From positions 949,689-1,013,688 of the forward strand of contig BCJX01000004.1 in NCBI GenBank assembly GCA_001600415.1: a DNA stretch of 64,000 nucleotides, read 5' to 3'. Both the position numbers and the translations under genes were made by a program. This DNA is from Pascua guehoae. Its lineage: Eukaryota; Basidiomycota; Tremellomycetes; Trichosporonales; Trichosporonaceae. Shown here piece by piece: positions 48,101 through 60,000 of the stretch. The notes below the pieces were generated by a model, which was not told the DNA's origin, ran no database searches, and saw nothing but the letters and a program-made list of their open reading frames with translations. Each line of letters starts with the position of its first letter. Position 1 is the stretch's first letter.

Positions 48101-48210
48101 GGTCCGAGGGCTGGGGTGAGGGCGGGGGTGAGCGGGGAGGTGAGGGGGGCAAGCCGTCGCCGGTGGGCGAGGACGGGCCGGCGCAGGCCGAGCGCGGGGC
48201 GGAGCGACAT
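45122..48210 (-). CDS. COX18: Mitochondrial inner-membrane insertase Cox18 (Oxa1/YidC family)
   Basis: Three exons (48210-47797, 46742-46002, 45280-45122), all in phase 0, give 437 residues. The N-terminus is a classic Arg-rich presequence (MSLRPALGLRRPVLAHRRRL). The Oxa1-family fold follows: TM1 at about 68-88 (YALSIVVLTVLLRSTITVPF), a basic helical loop (LVAKSRREG...ELKKA), HKKHRTHPMITLALPLAVHI, and the C-terminal pair MFMRAMAVAFIPIGATMP and AVVLYWTTSMTFSLVQNLVL. Between these a Ser/Thr/Pro/Ala-rich insertion of about 130 residues interrupts the domain. Cox18 exports the C-terminal part of Cox2 across the inner membrane. Both introns are unusually long (1,054 and 721 nt) and full of tandem repeats; intron 1 contains a 238-N gap. 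The junction ELKKA/MADHQF restores the expected loop, supporting the model. Confidence 0.87.
45483..45720. repeat. Tandem repeats in COX18 intron 2
   Basis: Three perfect copies of a 20-nt unit (GCAGAGTTGACCGAATGGGA, 45483-45542) are followed at 45603-45720 by about seven copies of an ATGGATGAAGAT-based unit with variable spacers. Confidence 0.9.
46796..46976. repeat. GAGACCAA-type purine-rich tandem repeat in COX18 intron 1
   Basis: About 180 bp of 8-9-nt units (GAGACCAAA, GATACCAAG, GAGGCCAAG) on the plus strand. In the transcript this is a pyrimidine-biased tract ending about 50 nt upstream of the exon 2 acceptor. Confidence 0.9.
47434..47534. repeat. CCCAGT hexamer repeat running into the gap
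   Basis: About 16 hexamers, imperfect at the left and perfect at the right, stopping at the N run. The array probably continues through the gap. Confidence 0.9.
47535..47772. other. Assembly gap (238 N) inside COX18 intron 1
   Basis: N run bounded by the hexamer array on the left and CCCCCC on the right. No coding sequence is needed here for the COX18 frame. Confidence 0.95.
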
Positions 48211-49526
48211 TGTGACGGGCCCGTGTCGGCGGTACTGGTACGGGCGACGGTGACTGTGGTGATGCTAGTGCTAATGCCAGTGCTCGTGTCAGTGATGGGC
48301 AAAAGTCAAGGTGGAGGGGGAGTCGGAGATCGGAGCATCACCCGGCCCTGTCAGGCACAGGCGTGTGGCACACCAAACCTCGTACGTTTTGTCAGTGGCC
48401 TGCTCGGTGCACGCGATTGCATGTCTGGTCTCTGGTCATAAATGTTTGCAGCATTGGATGTATCGCCTGGTTCAGCTGGATGTAGCTCCTGGTCCAACGT
48501 ACATGAATGCATCGCACAGATGACTCGGAGGAGGAGCTAGAGGCATCCGTGGTTTGGCTTCTCAGCCACTCTGCTCCGACTGGGGCACGAGGCAGCTAGG
48601 CCATCGACCACGTTCACTGGGGCGGGGGCGGTTCGGAACGCGTTCTGGTCGCCTCAGCCGTACCGTACTGTACATGGACGCAAATGTATCAACATGTCTT
48701 GGGCGAGGTCATGCCCCATCGAAACGGTACTTGGTCATTCTTCACCCGACTCTCCCGCGCCCGACACTCAATCGCCCACACCTGCTGCACACTCGATACT
48801 CGGACTGCACTCGCAAGTCTTTATGGTACTGGTACAACCATACTTGCCACTGCTCAGTACCCCCACTTGGTACTCGGCTCCACTGCTCACTCTCCCCTCT
48901 CCCCTCTCCACTCTCGTCTGCTCTCTCCATGTGACCGCAAACCGGGCCGACCAGGTTCCTAACCCCACTCAACTTGCTCGCCGTCAGCGCAGTGGCCCAG
49001 AGCCCTCGGTGGAACTGCATGGGCGTAACTGTACTGTAGCGCAACGCTTCCGTCCCAGTAGTCTCTGACGGGTCCACGGCGTGTGGTCACGTAGCTAGTC
49101 GACTAAGGACGAGGCCGAGTGCGGCTTCGGTCGCGAGCTGGAGCAAAGGCAATCGCAACCAGGGGCAAAGGCAGTCGCGAGCTGGAACGAGGCGGGCACA
49201 ATGGGTAACACGAGCAAGCGAGGCTGAATGTGCCCTCCTCCCAGGTCCTGACACTACACCCGGGTGTGTGAGCAGGCGGGGTGACATCTCACACCAGTCT
49301 TAATCCGTTCTGCCCACTCTCGTCAGCCACTAGCAGTGTCGGTATTGGACACATCGACGGTGCTGCATTGCCCTGCAGCACCACCCTCCATCTGTGCCTG
49401 CAGCAGCGTGACAATGTGTACGCCCGCAGACCTTCATGGCACATTGGCCCCTCACTGCCCACTGCACGTGCTTCCGGTTACATGCCTAACCATGCATCTG
49501 TTCTGTTTTCAACAGGGATGAATTCT
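48211..49526. other. Intergenic, promoter of COX18
   Basis: About 1.3 kb between two minus-strand genes. No RNA gene or element recognised; short open frames only. Confidence 0.5.
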
Positions 49527-50536
49527 TTACTCGGCCTCAACCTTGGCGTTGACCTCGGGGTTCCAGAAGAGCGACTGCATACCCCAAGGGAAGGGCTTGG
49601 TGCTGATGGTTAGTTTGGAATCTTGCTGTCTGGGAGCGTGTGCAACTGATGCAGGCGCAGGGCCATGGTGGGGCCGGCGGAGCAAATCGGCATAACCCGT
49701 TGTTCTCGACGGCGTTCACGTGGCCTCGTCGATGCCAATGCTCCCGCAGCTCGACTCGTGCTCATGAACCCCCACTCGCCCACGCCCGCATCGCCCGACC
49801 GTACTCACCGGATGTTGAGGTACTCGTACGCAGGGGGCTGGGGGAGGACACCGCCGTTCTCCTCCTTGAGGTGCTCGAGGTGGTGGTGGTGCTCGGCCTC
49901 AAGCTTGTAGGTCCAGATCGAGCCGACAATGGTGACGGGGATGCAGACGAAGAAGCTGGGGGATTAGTATTGGGGTCGGGAGCGTCGGGTGCGTCTGGTG
50001 CCCGGAGAGGGCGACTTTTAGGTGGCCAGTGCGTCGGACGTCGGTCGCGGGCGTCGGCATCGGCGTCGTGCGGTCCACAACATGCCCCCGCGCGACGACA
50101 AACGACGGGCGCCATGGCGAGGTTGGAACAAGAGACTCACGTGACGTTCTTCCAGAGCTTGGTGGTTCCTGCAATGGTCAGCCACGGAAACGACCAACGA
50201 GCGACGCCGCATCTCTCCCCTCCGGCCTCGGGATTCTCTACCCCCGTCCTCTGCTTCCTCTCCCCAGCTTGCGCTCCAGCTCCCTTCACTCTCCCTCTCT
50301 TCCCAGCACCGGTGTAGACTCCAGCTCGCCCCCGCCCCCGCCCCCCAACCCCCCAAATCACACCCTGCCCATTGGCCCGGGAATGTCGAAAGATACACAC
50401 CGGCAGCGTGCTCCTTGACGGCGGCGCGCTCGGCGACAAACTTCTTGCCGGCCTCCTCCTCGGCGGCGGTGACGTAGCCGCGGGCGGCGCGGGCAGCACG
50501 GGCGGCGGTGAAGGCGGGGCGGGCGGCGCGGAGCAT
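49527..50536 (-). CDS. COX13: Cytochrome c oxidase subunit VIa (COX6A/yeast Cox13)
   Basis: Four exons (50536-50401, 50168-50141, 49955-49809, 49602-49527) encode 128 residues. The presequence is Ala/Arg-rich (MLRAARPAFTAARAARAARG). The 28-nt exon 2 encodes GTTKLWKNV. Then comes one transmembrane helix (FFVCIPVTIVGSIWTYKL, about 56-73), a His cluster (EAEHHHHLEHL) and the family signature YEYLNIRTKPFPWGMQSLFW before the C-terminus. All splice sites are GT-AG, with ctaat or ctaac branch sites for exons 3 and 4. Subunit VIa is a nuclear-encoded regulatory subunit of complex IV in the inner membrane. It neighbours COX18, another complex IV gene, in the same orientation. Confidence 0.93.
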
Positions 50537-50719
50537 TGTCGATGCGGCGGGGGTGGTGGTAGAGTGGTGACTTGGGTAGATGCAACGACGAGGTAGCCAA
50601 CCAAGAGGGGGAGGAGCGAGTAGCAGGCGAGTGGGTGTACAGTAGGTGGGCGGGTGAGGGTGAGCGGGGTCTGAACGGAAGGAATCGCACAGAGGCTCAA
50701 CCTGCCAGTCACGAGCAAG

Positions 50720-50840
50720 CCAGAGACAAGCCCAGCCAGCAGCCAGCCAGTGCAGCCAGGCAGAGAGCCACAGCCAGGCCAGCCAAGCCAGCCAGTCAGC
50801 CAGTAGTGGCACCCAGCACCCAGCACCCAGCCAGGCGAGG
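50720..50840. repeat. CAGC/CCAGC-rich imperfect repeat
   Basis: Many direct copies of AGCCAGCC and CACCCAGC within 120 bp of non-coding DNA. Confidence 0.75.
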
Positions 50841-51373
50841 GTCCACCCAGGAGCTAGCCAGGAGGGGGCTCTGCCCAGCGTCAACTGTGTGAGGTGCCTG
50901 AACGCCCATGACCTAGGACTCCGGCGATACAGTGGGGGGTCGGAGTGTGGCACATGAACACGTGGCTTGTATATATTATTGATGCACCCTGTTTAAGTGA
51001 TAATTAGGCTTCCTTTGTTGCCCGTTGCCCGCTGGCCGCTGGCTCACTCGCGGCGTGTGCCCGTGTACCCCGCCCCGGTGCCACGCGGCCACGCCACGCC
51101 ACGATTTCCTGGTTTACGGTTCAAGTTGGTTGCAAGTTGCCACGGTGGCTGCGGGTTGCTAGGACGCTAATGGGTGTGTGTCACTGCTGCCAGCTGGCAC
51201 CCAGCTGGTAACCGTGGTCGTGGCCGTGGGTCGTGTCGTGTCGTGTCGCGCACACTATCGTCGTCGAAACATTCAACCACCACTTCAGCACAAACCACCA
51301 CCTACCACCCACCACCTACTTCTTCAACAACATCTTGCTTTCACTCACACTCTCCTTTTCCCTTTCGTCCATC

Positions 51374-51374
<1 letters not shown>

Positions 51375-51415
<41 letters not shown>
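51375..51415. repeat. C homopolymer, 41 nt, just upstream of SEC63
   Basis: Ends 21 nt before the SEC63 start codon at 51437, so it probably lies in the 5' leader of the mRNA. Confidence 0.9.
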
Positions 51416-51421
<6 letters not shown>

Positions 51422-51436
51422 CGGGCGCCAGCCACC

Positions 51437-53881
51437 ATGCCCGGCATATCGTATGACGACTCGGGCTCGCTAGCCTCGTACTTTGCCATCACCGTCCTCG
51501 CCCTCATCCTCATCCCATCCACAATCTCCACCTTCAAGCCAGCACGCAAAGGTGCGTCTGCCCCGTCGGCTACACCGCACGCACCCGCCATCGTCGGCTT
51601 TGCGTCCTGTCTTGTTGTGCCTGCGTGAATCCACTGCTGACGCTTGCTCTCTCTTTACCACCACCACGACATCAACCTCGACTTGCTTCCTTCCTTCCTT
51701 CCTTGCCCGGCTTGTCTGATTCCCCCGGCCAGCCCCCATCAAACCCTTGTGTCAGTGCTCCGAGTGTCGCGCAAATGACAACCGCAAGCAAAGTATCAAG
51801 AGCCGGATCAGCCGGCGTACATTTGCGCGCCGCGTCTTCTTCCTTGTCCTCGGATGGACGGTATTTGCATACCTCGCCAACATGCTGTACCATGCTCCAC
51901 CGGCGAGCATGACCGTCTACGACCCCTTTGAGATTCTTGGCATTTCGTCGAGCTCGAGCGACAAGCAGGTGAAGAAGCACTACCGGAAACTGTCTCTCCA
52001 GTAGTGGGTACACCGGTTGCTCATACTAGCCGTTTTTGCCTGCTGACACGCCTTCCACAGTCACCCGGACAAGATTACGCTTGGACCGAATGAGACCATG
52101 GAGGAGGCCGAGACAAAGTTCATCGAGATCACCAAGGCGTACAAGTCGCTCACCGACGAGACGATTCGCGAAAACCTCGCAAAGTACGGCAACCCCGACG
52201 GACCCCAGCAGCGCGAGGACAAGATTGCGATCCCCAAGTGGGTTGTCGAGGGCCAGGGCCAGGCGTGGGTGCTGGCCGCGTATGGCGCGGTTCTCGGCCT
52301 GGGTATTCCGTTTGTCGTCGGCCGCTGGTGGTTCCGCCAGCGCCGCCTGACCCGCGACGGTATTCTGAACGGCACGGCCGAGATCTTCTTCCACCAGCTG
52401 CGCGAGGACACGGATTTCCTTTCGCTGCTGTCGCTTCTGGCGTCGGCCCTCGAGTTCCAGACCATTCTCGGTTCCAAGCGCAAGCAGCGCAAGAAGCAGC
52501 GCAAGGAGCGCCAGGCGCGCATTGAAGAGCTCGAACGTGTCCTCGACGCCAAGCGTGCCGAGCTCTCCATCGAGGAGAGCCCCACGATGAAGCGCGACAC
52601 GCGCGTCGTCGTCCACACTGCCGTCGCCCGCCGCGCCCGCGCGCTTTTGTGGGCCCACATTTTCCGCGTCGAGCTCGAGCCCGAGCTCCAGGCCGAGCAG
52701 CTCGAGGTCCTCCGTGCCCTGCCCCCGCTCCTGAACGCCATTACCAACATTTCTCTCGCCCACAACTGGCTCCACACGTCGCTCCTTTGCTACCAGATCC
52801 AGCCCGCGCTTGTCCAGGCCGTCCCCGTTGGCGGGTCGCCCCTTGCCCAGCTCCCTGGTGTCTCGCTCGAGCAGGCCCAGGAGATGGCCATTACCAAGAA
52901 GGCCGACGGCCGCCGCTGGGTCGAAAAGTGGCTCAAGGCTGACGTTGACGGTTTCGATGAGGCAAAGAAGGTCGCAAAGGCATGGCCCCGTCTCGAGATC
53001 ACCGACGTGGAGTTCAAGGGTGGGTCCGTGGAAGTTGTTAGGCGCTAACCCACTCAGTCACGGACGAAAAGCTTGTCACCCCCAGCTCTATCGTGTCGCT
53101 CACCTGCCGCGCCCGCTATGTTCACCCCACGGTCAAGGCCGCCAACGGCGCGGCGCGCCTCGACTCTGTGGAGGCGGTCGAGGTTGGCCTCGAAAAGAAG
53201 GACGACAATGGCGACAATGGCGAGGTCAAGGTCGAGACTGCCGGTGACGAAAAGGCGGCGGCCGATGTCAAGGTGGACGCCAAGGCCGGCGCCAAGGCTG
53301 TCACCAAGACTGAGAAGCGCTCCCCTTCCCCTACGCCGTCCAAGCCCTCGTCCAGCAAGACTGCCGTCTATGCGCACGCGCCCCACTGGCCAGCGCACCG
53401 GCAGCCTTCATTCTACGTCCTTCTCGGCGACTCGAAACTCGACAAGGTGATTGTGCAGCCAAACCGCTTTACGGACATTCCCATGCCCAATGCGGACGGA
53501 ACGCCTGCCGAGCCGCGCGACTTTTCGCTCCAGTTCCAGGCGCCGCCCCAGGCCAACCTGTACTCGTTTGTTGCCCACTTTGTGAGCGACACGTTTATGG
53601 GCGCCGATGTCCAGCACCCCGTCATGCTGCGCGTCCAGAACCCGCCGCCCGAGCCCGAATCAGACGACTCGGACGACGACGACATTTCCGAGCCCGAAGA
53701 GGACAGCCTCGCAGGGCAGATGGCCTTGATGCGTGGCGAAAAGGTCAAGCCGTCGCCTGTGCATGACGAAAGCGAGTATGAGACGGACACGGACACGTCG
53801 AGCGACGAAGACGGCCCACGTCCAGGATCCGGGGGACGCAGTCGTGCCATCAACGAGGACACGGACAGCGATAGCGACTAA
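51437..53881 (+). CDS. SEC63: ER translocation J-domain protein Sec63
   Basis: Four exons (51437-51551, 51733-52003, 52061-53019, 53058-53881) encode 722 residues (yeast Sec63 is 663). TM1 lies at about 11-30 and TM2 at about 73-91 (RVFFLVLGWTVFAYLANMLY). A lumenal J domain follows (DPFEILGISSSSSDKQVKKH to YHPDK), with the HPD motif at 130-132. TM3 is at about 194-215. A Brl/Sec63 domain comes next and the tail is very acidic (EPESDDSDDDDISEPEED and EYETDTDTSSDEDG), as in other Sec63 proteins. The HPD Tyr codon is split by intron 2, which fixes that junction. A short CQCSEC motif sits at 45-50. It recruits Hsp70 (Kar2) to the Sec61 channel. The ATG context GCCACCATGC is strong. Confidence 0.95.
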
Positions 53882-54060
53882 GTTCGTGTGTCTGTTTTTA
53901 CCCTAGAGATGAAAGAGGCAGGCAGACGTAGGCACAGCAGCAGCGTTATCAGACTTTTTCCGTCCACGCGTCCACGTTTACAGCCACGATACCCCCGCAG
54001 ATTATACCTGTATGCATCGAGCATTGGCAGATGTGGGTGTGGTCGGTGTGCTGGGAAAGT

Positions 54061-54172
54061 GGAAAGTGCAGCGTTTGCGAAGTGGAAAGCGCAACGTTGC
54101 CAGGTGGAGAGTCAGCGTTGCTAGGTGGAGAGTAGAACGTTTTGCTCGGTGGACAGTGCAGCGTTTGCTTGT
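54061..54172. repeat. Five imperfect copies of a ~22-nt repeat
   Basis: Units start GGAAAGTGCAGCGTTTGC or variants (GGAGAGTCAGCGTTGCTAGG, GGACAGTGCAGCGTTTGC), just downstream of SEC63. Confidence 0.75.
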
Positions 54173-54460
54173 GCGGGCGGTATGAGTGGATCGAGAGTCG
54201 GCAGAGTCGGCAGAGTCATTATGACAGGGCATATAGTGCAAAGTTCTGTCTGCGATAACAAAGTGAAGCGATTTGTGCACGACCCGGCATCGAGTCGGGT
54301 TGAGGTGCATACATCGCACGCGTGCTCGAGATTACGACAGTCGCCACGACCAGAGTACATTGTTGCATAAATCTCAGCACAGTGAGCACCTCACAAACGC
54401 AATCCCACCACCCCACCGCGGTACCTCGACCCGTCAACGTCCGGGGGACTGGCGTAAGCA

Positions 54461-54537
54461 GACCGACACCGACCCCAACACCGACCCCCGACCCCGACAC
54501 CGACCCCGACACCGACTCCGACCCCGACACCGACCTC
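54461..54537. repeat. CCCCGACACCGA tandem repeat
   Basis: About six 12-nt units, mostly perfect, non-coding. Confidence 0.85.
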
Positions 54538-54762
54538 CAACGCACCATGATCGACCTCCCGACCTGTGAACTCGAAACAGCGACGCTTCCGACCAAAGCG
54601 TATTCTAGGGCTGCGGGTCAGGCGGCCCATGGGCCGAGTTGCCCCCGCAGTCGTAGCAGGGCTCGATGGGCGCCGCGGCCGCGAATGTTTCGAGGGCAGC
54701 GAGGGCGAGGACGACGGGTGTGAAGAGCATGGCGGGGGCTGGGGGTCAGAATTGGGGAGAGG

Positions 54763-54807
54763 CAGCGTGGTAGCGTGGCAGCGTGGCAGCGTGGCAGCGT
54801 GGCAGGC
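54763..54807. repeat. CAGCGTGG tandem repeat
   Basis: Five head-to-tail 8-nt units, one with a T substitution. Confidence 0.85.
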
Positions 54808-55247
54808 GGGGTAGGACTGACAATGTAGTGAAAGACAAAGCCGTGAGCGCAATGTGAGTGACACCCGATGAAGGGCACAGTCGTTTGCCCCAGTCCTTTA
54901 ATGCTGGATACTCTGAAGGGCAGGAGCGGGCACGGCCCGCTGTGAGGTGGACTGCCAATGTGCCGTGCCACAGTGACGCGTCTGTCCGAGTCAGCTGTTC
55001 GCTCGGTGGTCAGGTGCGGCCTTGTTCAACTAAGGTTGGGCGGGGTTGACGACACCCGCGAGATACGGTTCGCCAAGACATTCATTCATACATCGACTAC
55101 AGTACCTCTGTCTAGGGCTGTCAGAGCTGTCGGAAGCTCGAGGTGAGGTGGGACTTGGACGGACGGGGGTACGCTGGGCTATTCCTGGCAATAGCTGGGC
55201 TCGGCACCTGGCACGGGCAGACTGGCTGGGGGTAGCTTGTATTGCAG

Positions 55248-55410
55248 CTGGTAGCTGGCAGCTGGCAACTGCCAACTAGCAACTGGCAACTGGCAACTGG
55301 CGAACTGGCAAACTGGCAACTGGCAAACTGGCAAACTGGCAACTGGTTGGTTGCTGGTTGCTGGCAGCTGATAACTGGCAACTGGCAACTACTGATAACT
55401 GGCAACTGGA
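55248..55410. repeat. CTGGCAA minisatellite
   Basis: About 160 bp of 7-9-nt units (CTGGCAACTGGCAAACTGG) with interspersed AGCTG and GTTG variants. It contains no coding signal. Confidence 0.9.
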
Positions 55411-57028
55411 CAAACAACAAGACGGCACATTGGCAGATTGGCACTATCCAGCCGGGCAAACCCGCCCTTCTGCACGTATCGCACACTGACATACCCCGAC
55501 ACGGCAACGGAACTGGGCACCTGGGCAGGGCCCTGTGCTGTCTTGTACGCCGAGGGTGGTAGACCCAGAGCACTCGAATGTACGTACGCGTCATGTACGC
55601 TACGCGTCGCCGCTGCGCTGGTCTACTTGGGCCTGCGTAGCCTTTTGTCACATGTAGACAAGTCGGGGTGGGTGCGGTGCGTTTCGAGTTGGGCGCTGGG
55701 GACTGGGCTTGGCGCCGTTTCGCCTTTGGGGTATCAAATGTATCGCACCCTCGTGCTACCAAGGCCCGAGGGACGGGGCGCGAGCGAGGTCCGCGGGGGC
55801 AACAAGCCGAGGGCCGGACAGGGGCCGGACAGGGGACGACGACGAGGGGCGGGGGAGTCAAAGGCTGCACAAGACTAGACGCCAAACCGGACGTACAGTA
55901 GATCACCGACCTTGTCGGTCTTGCGTCTCCCATCGTTATCATAGATAGCTAGCAGCTTGCAGCTGGCCAGCTGGGGAGCGTGCTCGTCGCAATGTTGAGA
56001 TTGCTCTCGTTTCACAAGCTCCAAGCTGGCCGCTGTGCTCGCCGAGATCATTCTCGATGGCAGAATCAATCCATCCCCACACTATGAGACAGCCCAGGCC
56101 GCCTCTTGACAAGACACCCTACGGTGCACTACTGTAGTACTCGGTGTCTGACCGAGGAGCCGCGACGCTGACGTCTGAGGTATGTACAGTATGTGGACCG
56201 TGTACCGCGGTATACAGTACGCTTGACCAGATTGCAGACGTGGTGCGGAACCGGGGGAGCGGGGGAGCGGGGCTCCTGACGGCAGAAATGTCCTCGGTCA
56301 GTGGGTCAGTGGCGTCCCTAAGTCCGTCACCCGGCCGAAGGGCACGTGTTGGCATTGCCCCAGGCCCAGGCAGGTCCAGGCCGCACTCCGTTATCCCGAG
56401 CAGCGTCTCTTCCGCCCGTGCCCGTGCATGCTTTGCAATGCAAGGAGCGCCGTCTCGGGAGTGCCGATTCTGCACGCAGCTGGAATGCAGGATGCAGGCT
56501 TTGGTGTCCGAAAACAAGTGACAGGAGGTCCGTAGGAGGGGAGGTGTGAGATGGGAGATGGGAAGGAGGTGGCCGGATGCCGGATGTCGGATGCCGAAGC
56601 CTGTCACTGGCTACAGACCGATCGCAATCTGCACACTCCCTTTCATGTTGATTCTGGCCGACTCGCAATATTGCGAGCGATGCAGGCGCAGGCAGGCGCA
56701 CGCTGGGCCTATGAAAGGACGCATAATATCCCTCACAAACTACACATCCCCCCATCCCCGTTTCCCACTGGACTAAGACTGCCCCCAGGACCGCCCACTG
56801 CCCACTCGTCCACTCCACCACTACCCACTCGACTCTGCAGCAAGCGCCTGCGACAACAACTGTACACCTCCACTGTGCCTCGCCACACTAGCCCCGCTCC
56901 CCGCCCTCCACACCTCACCCACCCGCGACCCCACACACTGTCGTCACCTCGCCTCGAGCCTCGCCTTGGTCGCCTTTTGCCGACACCCTCCACCTCCCAG
57001 TGACTAACCTTATAAGAGACCCACCTCA

Positions 57029-60000
57029 ATGTTCCGCCTCCACCCCCGCCACCTCCGGACAGCCAGGATGCACACGACCGCGACCGCCCCCGGCCCCGCC
57101 GCCGCCGCCGCCGCCCCGCCCGCCGCCCCGCTCGCGCGGCCGTTTGCGCGGCACGGCCCTTTGTCGCTCGAGGCGCGCCTCGCCGCACACGCCGCGAGCA
57201 CGACCTCGCGCGGCGGCGGCCGCATGGCATTCACCTCGTCTGCCCCCGCGTCGGCGTCGGGAAGCCGCCCCGCGAGCCCGAGCACGCGCGCGCGGCGCGA
57301 GCTCCTGACGCTCGCCGAGATCGACAAGCTCCTCACGCACATTGGGCAGCACTCGACCAAGACGCAGGCGGACACGCCCATGGTCATGCGCGCCCACCCG
57401 GTCCCGTGGATGAAGCCCGGCTCGGGGTGTCCCGACCTCGCGGGAGACGATAACGAGCCCGATGTGGCCCCCGCGCTCAGTGCCGAGGAGCGCGACGCGC
57501 TCGTGCTCCCAAAGCATATGAGCTCGAGCTATACGTCGTTCGACCTGCCGCTCGCGAGTAATCCAAAGCTGTACGACTCGTATGTCAACTTTTCCGGCGG
57601 GTTTAGTGAGTCCCCCGCGGGGTCCGGGTCGCCGTCATAGCCGCCAGTGGTGTGCTACATGCCCCACCACCCCTACCCCTGTACATGCACGCACTGCACT
57701 GCGACTGCACGCAGTGCAGTGCGTGCAGTGCTGCCCGCCGACTCGCGCTGACGTCCAGGGATGGGAAAGCTCCTCGAGAGTGAGTCACCGCATCGCATCG
57801 CAGGTCTAGGCACTGCCGAGCGTCATTCGTGTGGGCACCGTGCATCGCGCCCGTGCACGTCGCTTTGGGCGGGGCGCGGTGCAGGCCTTTGGCGTGGGAT
57901 GAGTGCACAGTGACCATCGGTGTGAGATGTGTGCACAATGGCCATTGTGAGATGTGTGGTGGGATAACGGTGCTGGGGACCAGGCTGCAATGACCCGGTG
58001 GCTAGCAAGGGTGCACACCATCGCATGCGCCGCGTCTGCGAGAACAGCAGTTGCCCGCGAGACTGTGTGACCTCGCGAGTAGACCGCTGTGCCCGCTGCC
58101 GGGTGGTGGTCATCACGCGTTGGAGCCGCGTGGCTCTCATGGTCATCAGGGGTGCTCCGTGGTGCTCCGTGGTGCTCCGTGGTGCTCCATTCTCTGCACG
58201 ATGGAGACCGCGATGCCTGGAAACTCGGTGACTCCCAGTCGTGGCCGGGGTGCTCCACCCTCGTGTCTACGTGATGACGGGCAATGTCTCTGACTGTCGC
58301 TGGTTGGCGTCGCTCGCGATACCTCGTGCCCCAGTCTACGACCCCGCCTCGCGCATCATTACCCCCTGCCCAGGCCTGCACACACACAAACACACACACA
58401 CACACACACCCCACACATACACACACACAACTCGCCCGCCCCCCAACCCCAACCCCCAACCCTCAACCCCAACACACACCCGCTTCTCCACTGACACCAC
58501 ACCAGACCTCGACTCGCTCGCGGGCGCAGTTGCATACCGCCACTGCCTCGTCAACTCGCCGCCCGCCGACGGCCGCGCGACGGAAAACTTCCACCACGAG
58601 TCGGCGCGCGCGGGCATCTACATTGCCACGGCGAGTGCGGACAGGCTCGACATGTTTGGAAAGCTCAACAGTGACTCGAATGTGCAGTGAGTGTGGCGTG
58701 GGGGGGTGAGGGGTCGACTGTGCCTGTGTGCAGCGGGTGGGTCGCCATGGGGTCGTGGCCGTGTGGCCGTGCGTGTCCGTGGCGGTTGTGACCATCGCCT
58801 GTAAGACCAGACCCAATATTCCATCCACGACCAAGAACGGTTGACTGCAGCTGTACAATGAGAGCACAACTACCCCCTCCCCATCCCCCTACCAAAACCC
58901 CCAGACCAGCTCACCCCCAGGGACCTCAAATTCTCGGGCTTTGTGACCTGGACCGGCAACTCGTCAATGGAAGTCTTTGTCAAGATGGAGGGCACGCGCC
59001 CCGGGAGCGGCAAGAGCAACACGCTCATGCTCGGCCGCTTTTCCATGGTCTGCCGCGACTCGCACACGCACAAGGCGCGCCGCGTCCCGCCGCTCATTGT
59101 CGAGACCGAGGAGGAGCAGCTCCTCTGGGAGATTGGAGAGCAGCACAAGGAAAAGCGGACAGAGTTTTCAAAGCGCACGCTGGATAAGCAGCCGGTGAGT
59201 CAAAGTTTTGGGTTGGGAGGGGTGTGGATTGGAGGCGGGGTTGGTGTGGCGCTGAAGACGCCGGGGGCCAGAGGACGGGACCAGGAGCATGTCGAGCTCT
59301 GGTGGGCCAGACGCCGACCTGGTTCCGGTTCGGGGCGTGAAGCCGTCTCTGTTCGAGACCTGAGTCGGTCAACATGTTCCGAGTACTACACACAAGGTAC
59401 AGATGTGTTCGGAAAGTCATGAGACTGCCACAGTGAGGTTCGAGCGTGTAGCAGCCTCACGACTTTCCAGAGGCATCTGTACAAGTTGTGAATCTTGGGG
59501 CCGATCTTTGCGCCTCGAGAACGAGGGTTTGGTGGTCGTCTGTCCTCCAAGTCGCCGTGACGACACATCAGACAGCCTCCCGCCTAAAAAGGTTACCGGA
59601 GCACAAGAGAGACTCGAGGCTGGAAGCAGGCTCTCTTTCAAGAACATGGGACGCTATGTCTCCTACTCTACTGCATGAGCGCCAGTAACCTCATACCCTC
59701 CCGACGTTGCGGTCCCGTCGTGTCGTGCATCCCAACCACAACCCCTTCCCCTCCCCGGGCGCCCCATCCCCCCAAACTTGACTCACACCACAGCCATCGT
59801 CCGAAGAGGCCGCCGCGGTGCACAACTTTATGCTCGCAGTCAAGGGCAAGGACGAGTACAAGGGCGAAAAAGTGGTCCCCATGAAGGACACAAAGTGCGA
59901 ATCGGTCCAGCTCATGTTCCCGCAGGAGCGCAACCTGCACGGCAAGGTGTTTGGTGGTTTCCTCATGCGCCAGGTGCGTGTATACCTTACCGTCGTGCAT

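Larger units (their letters stand above)
50537..51436. promoter_or_regulatory. Divergent promoter region of COX6A and SEC63
   Basis: About 900 bp between outward-facing starts. It contains CAGC-rich imperfect repeats (50720-50840), a TATATATTATT string near 50968, and a C homopolymer close to the SEC63 start. Confidence 0.5.
53882..57028. other. 3.1-kb intergenic region rich in short tandem repeats
   Basis: No gene supported. Holds the repeats listed at 54061-54172, 54461-54537, 54763-54807 and 55248-55410. A TATAAGAG string (about 57011) lies close to the next start codon. Confidence 0.55.
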
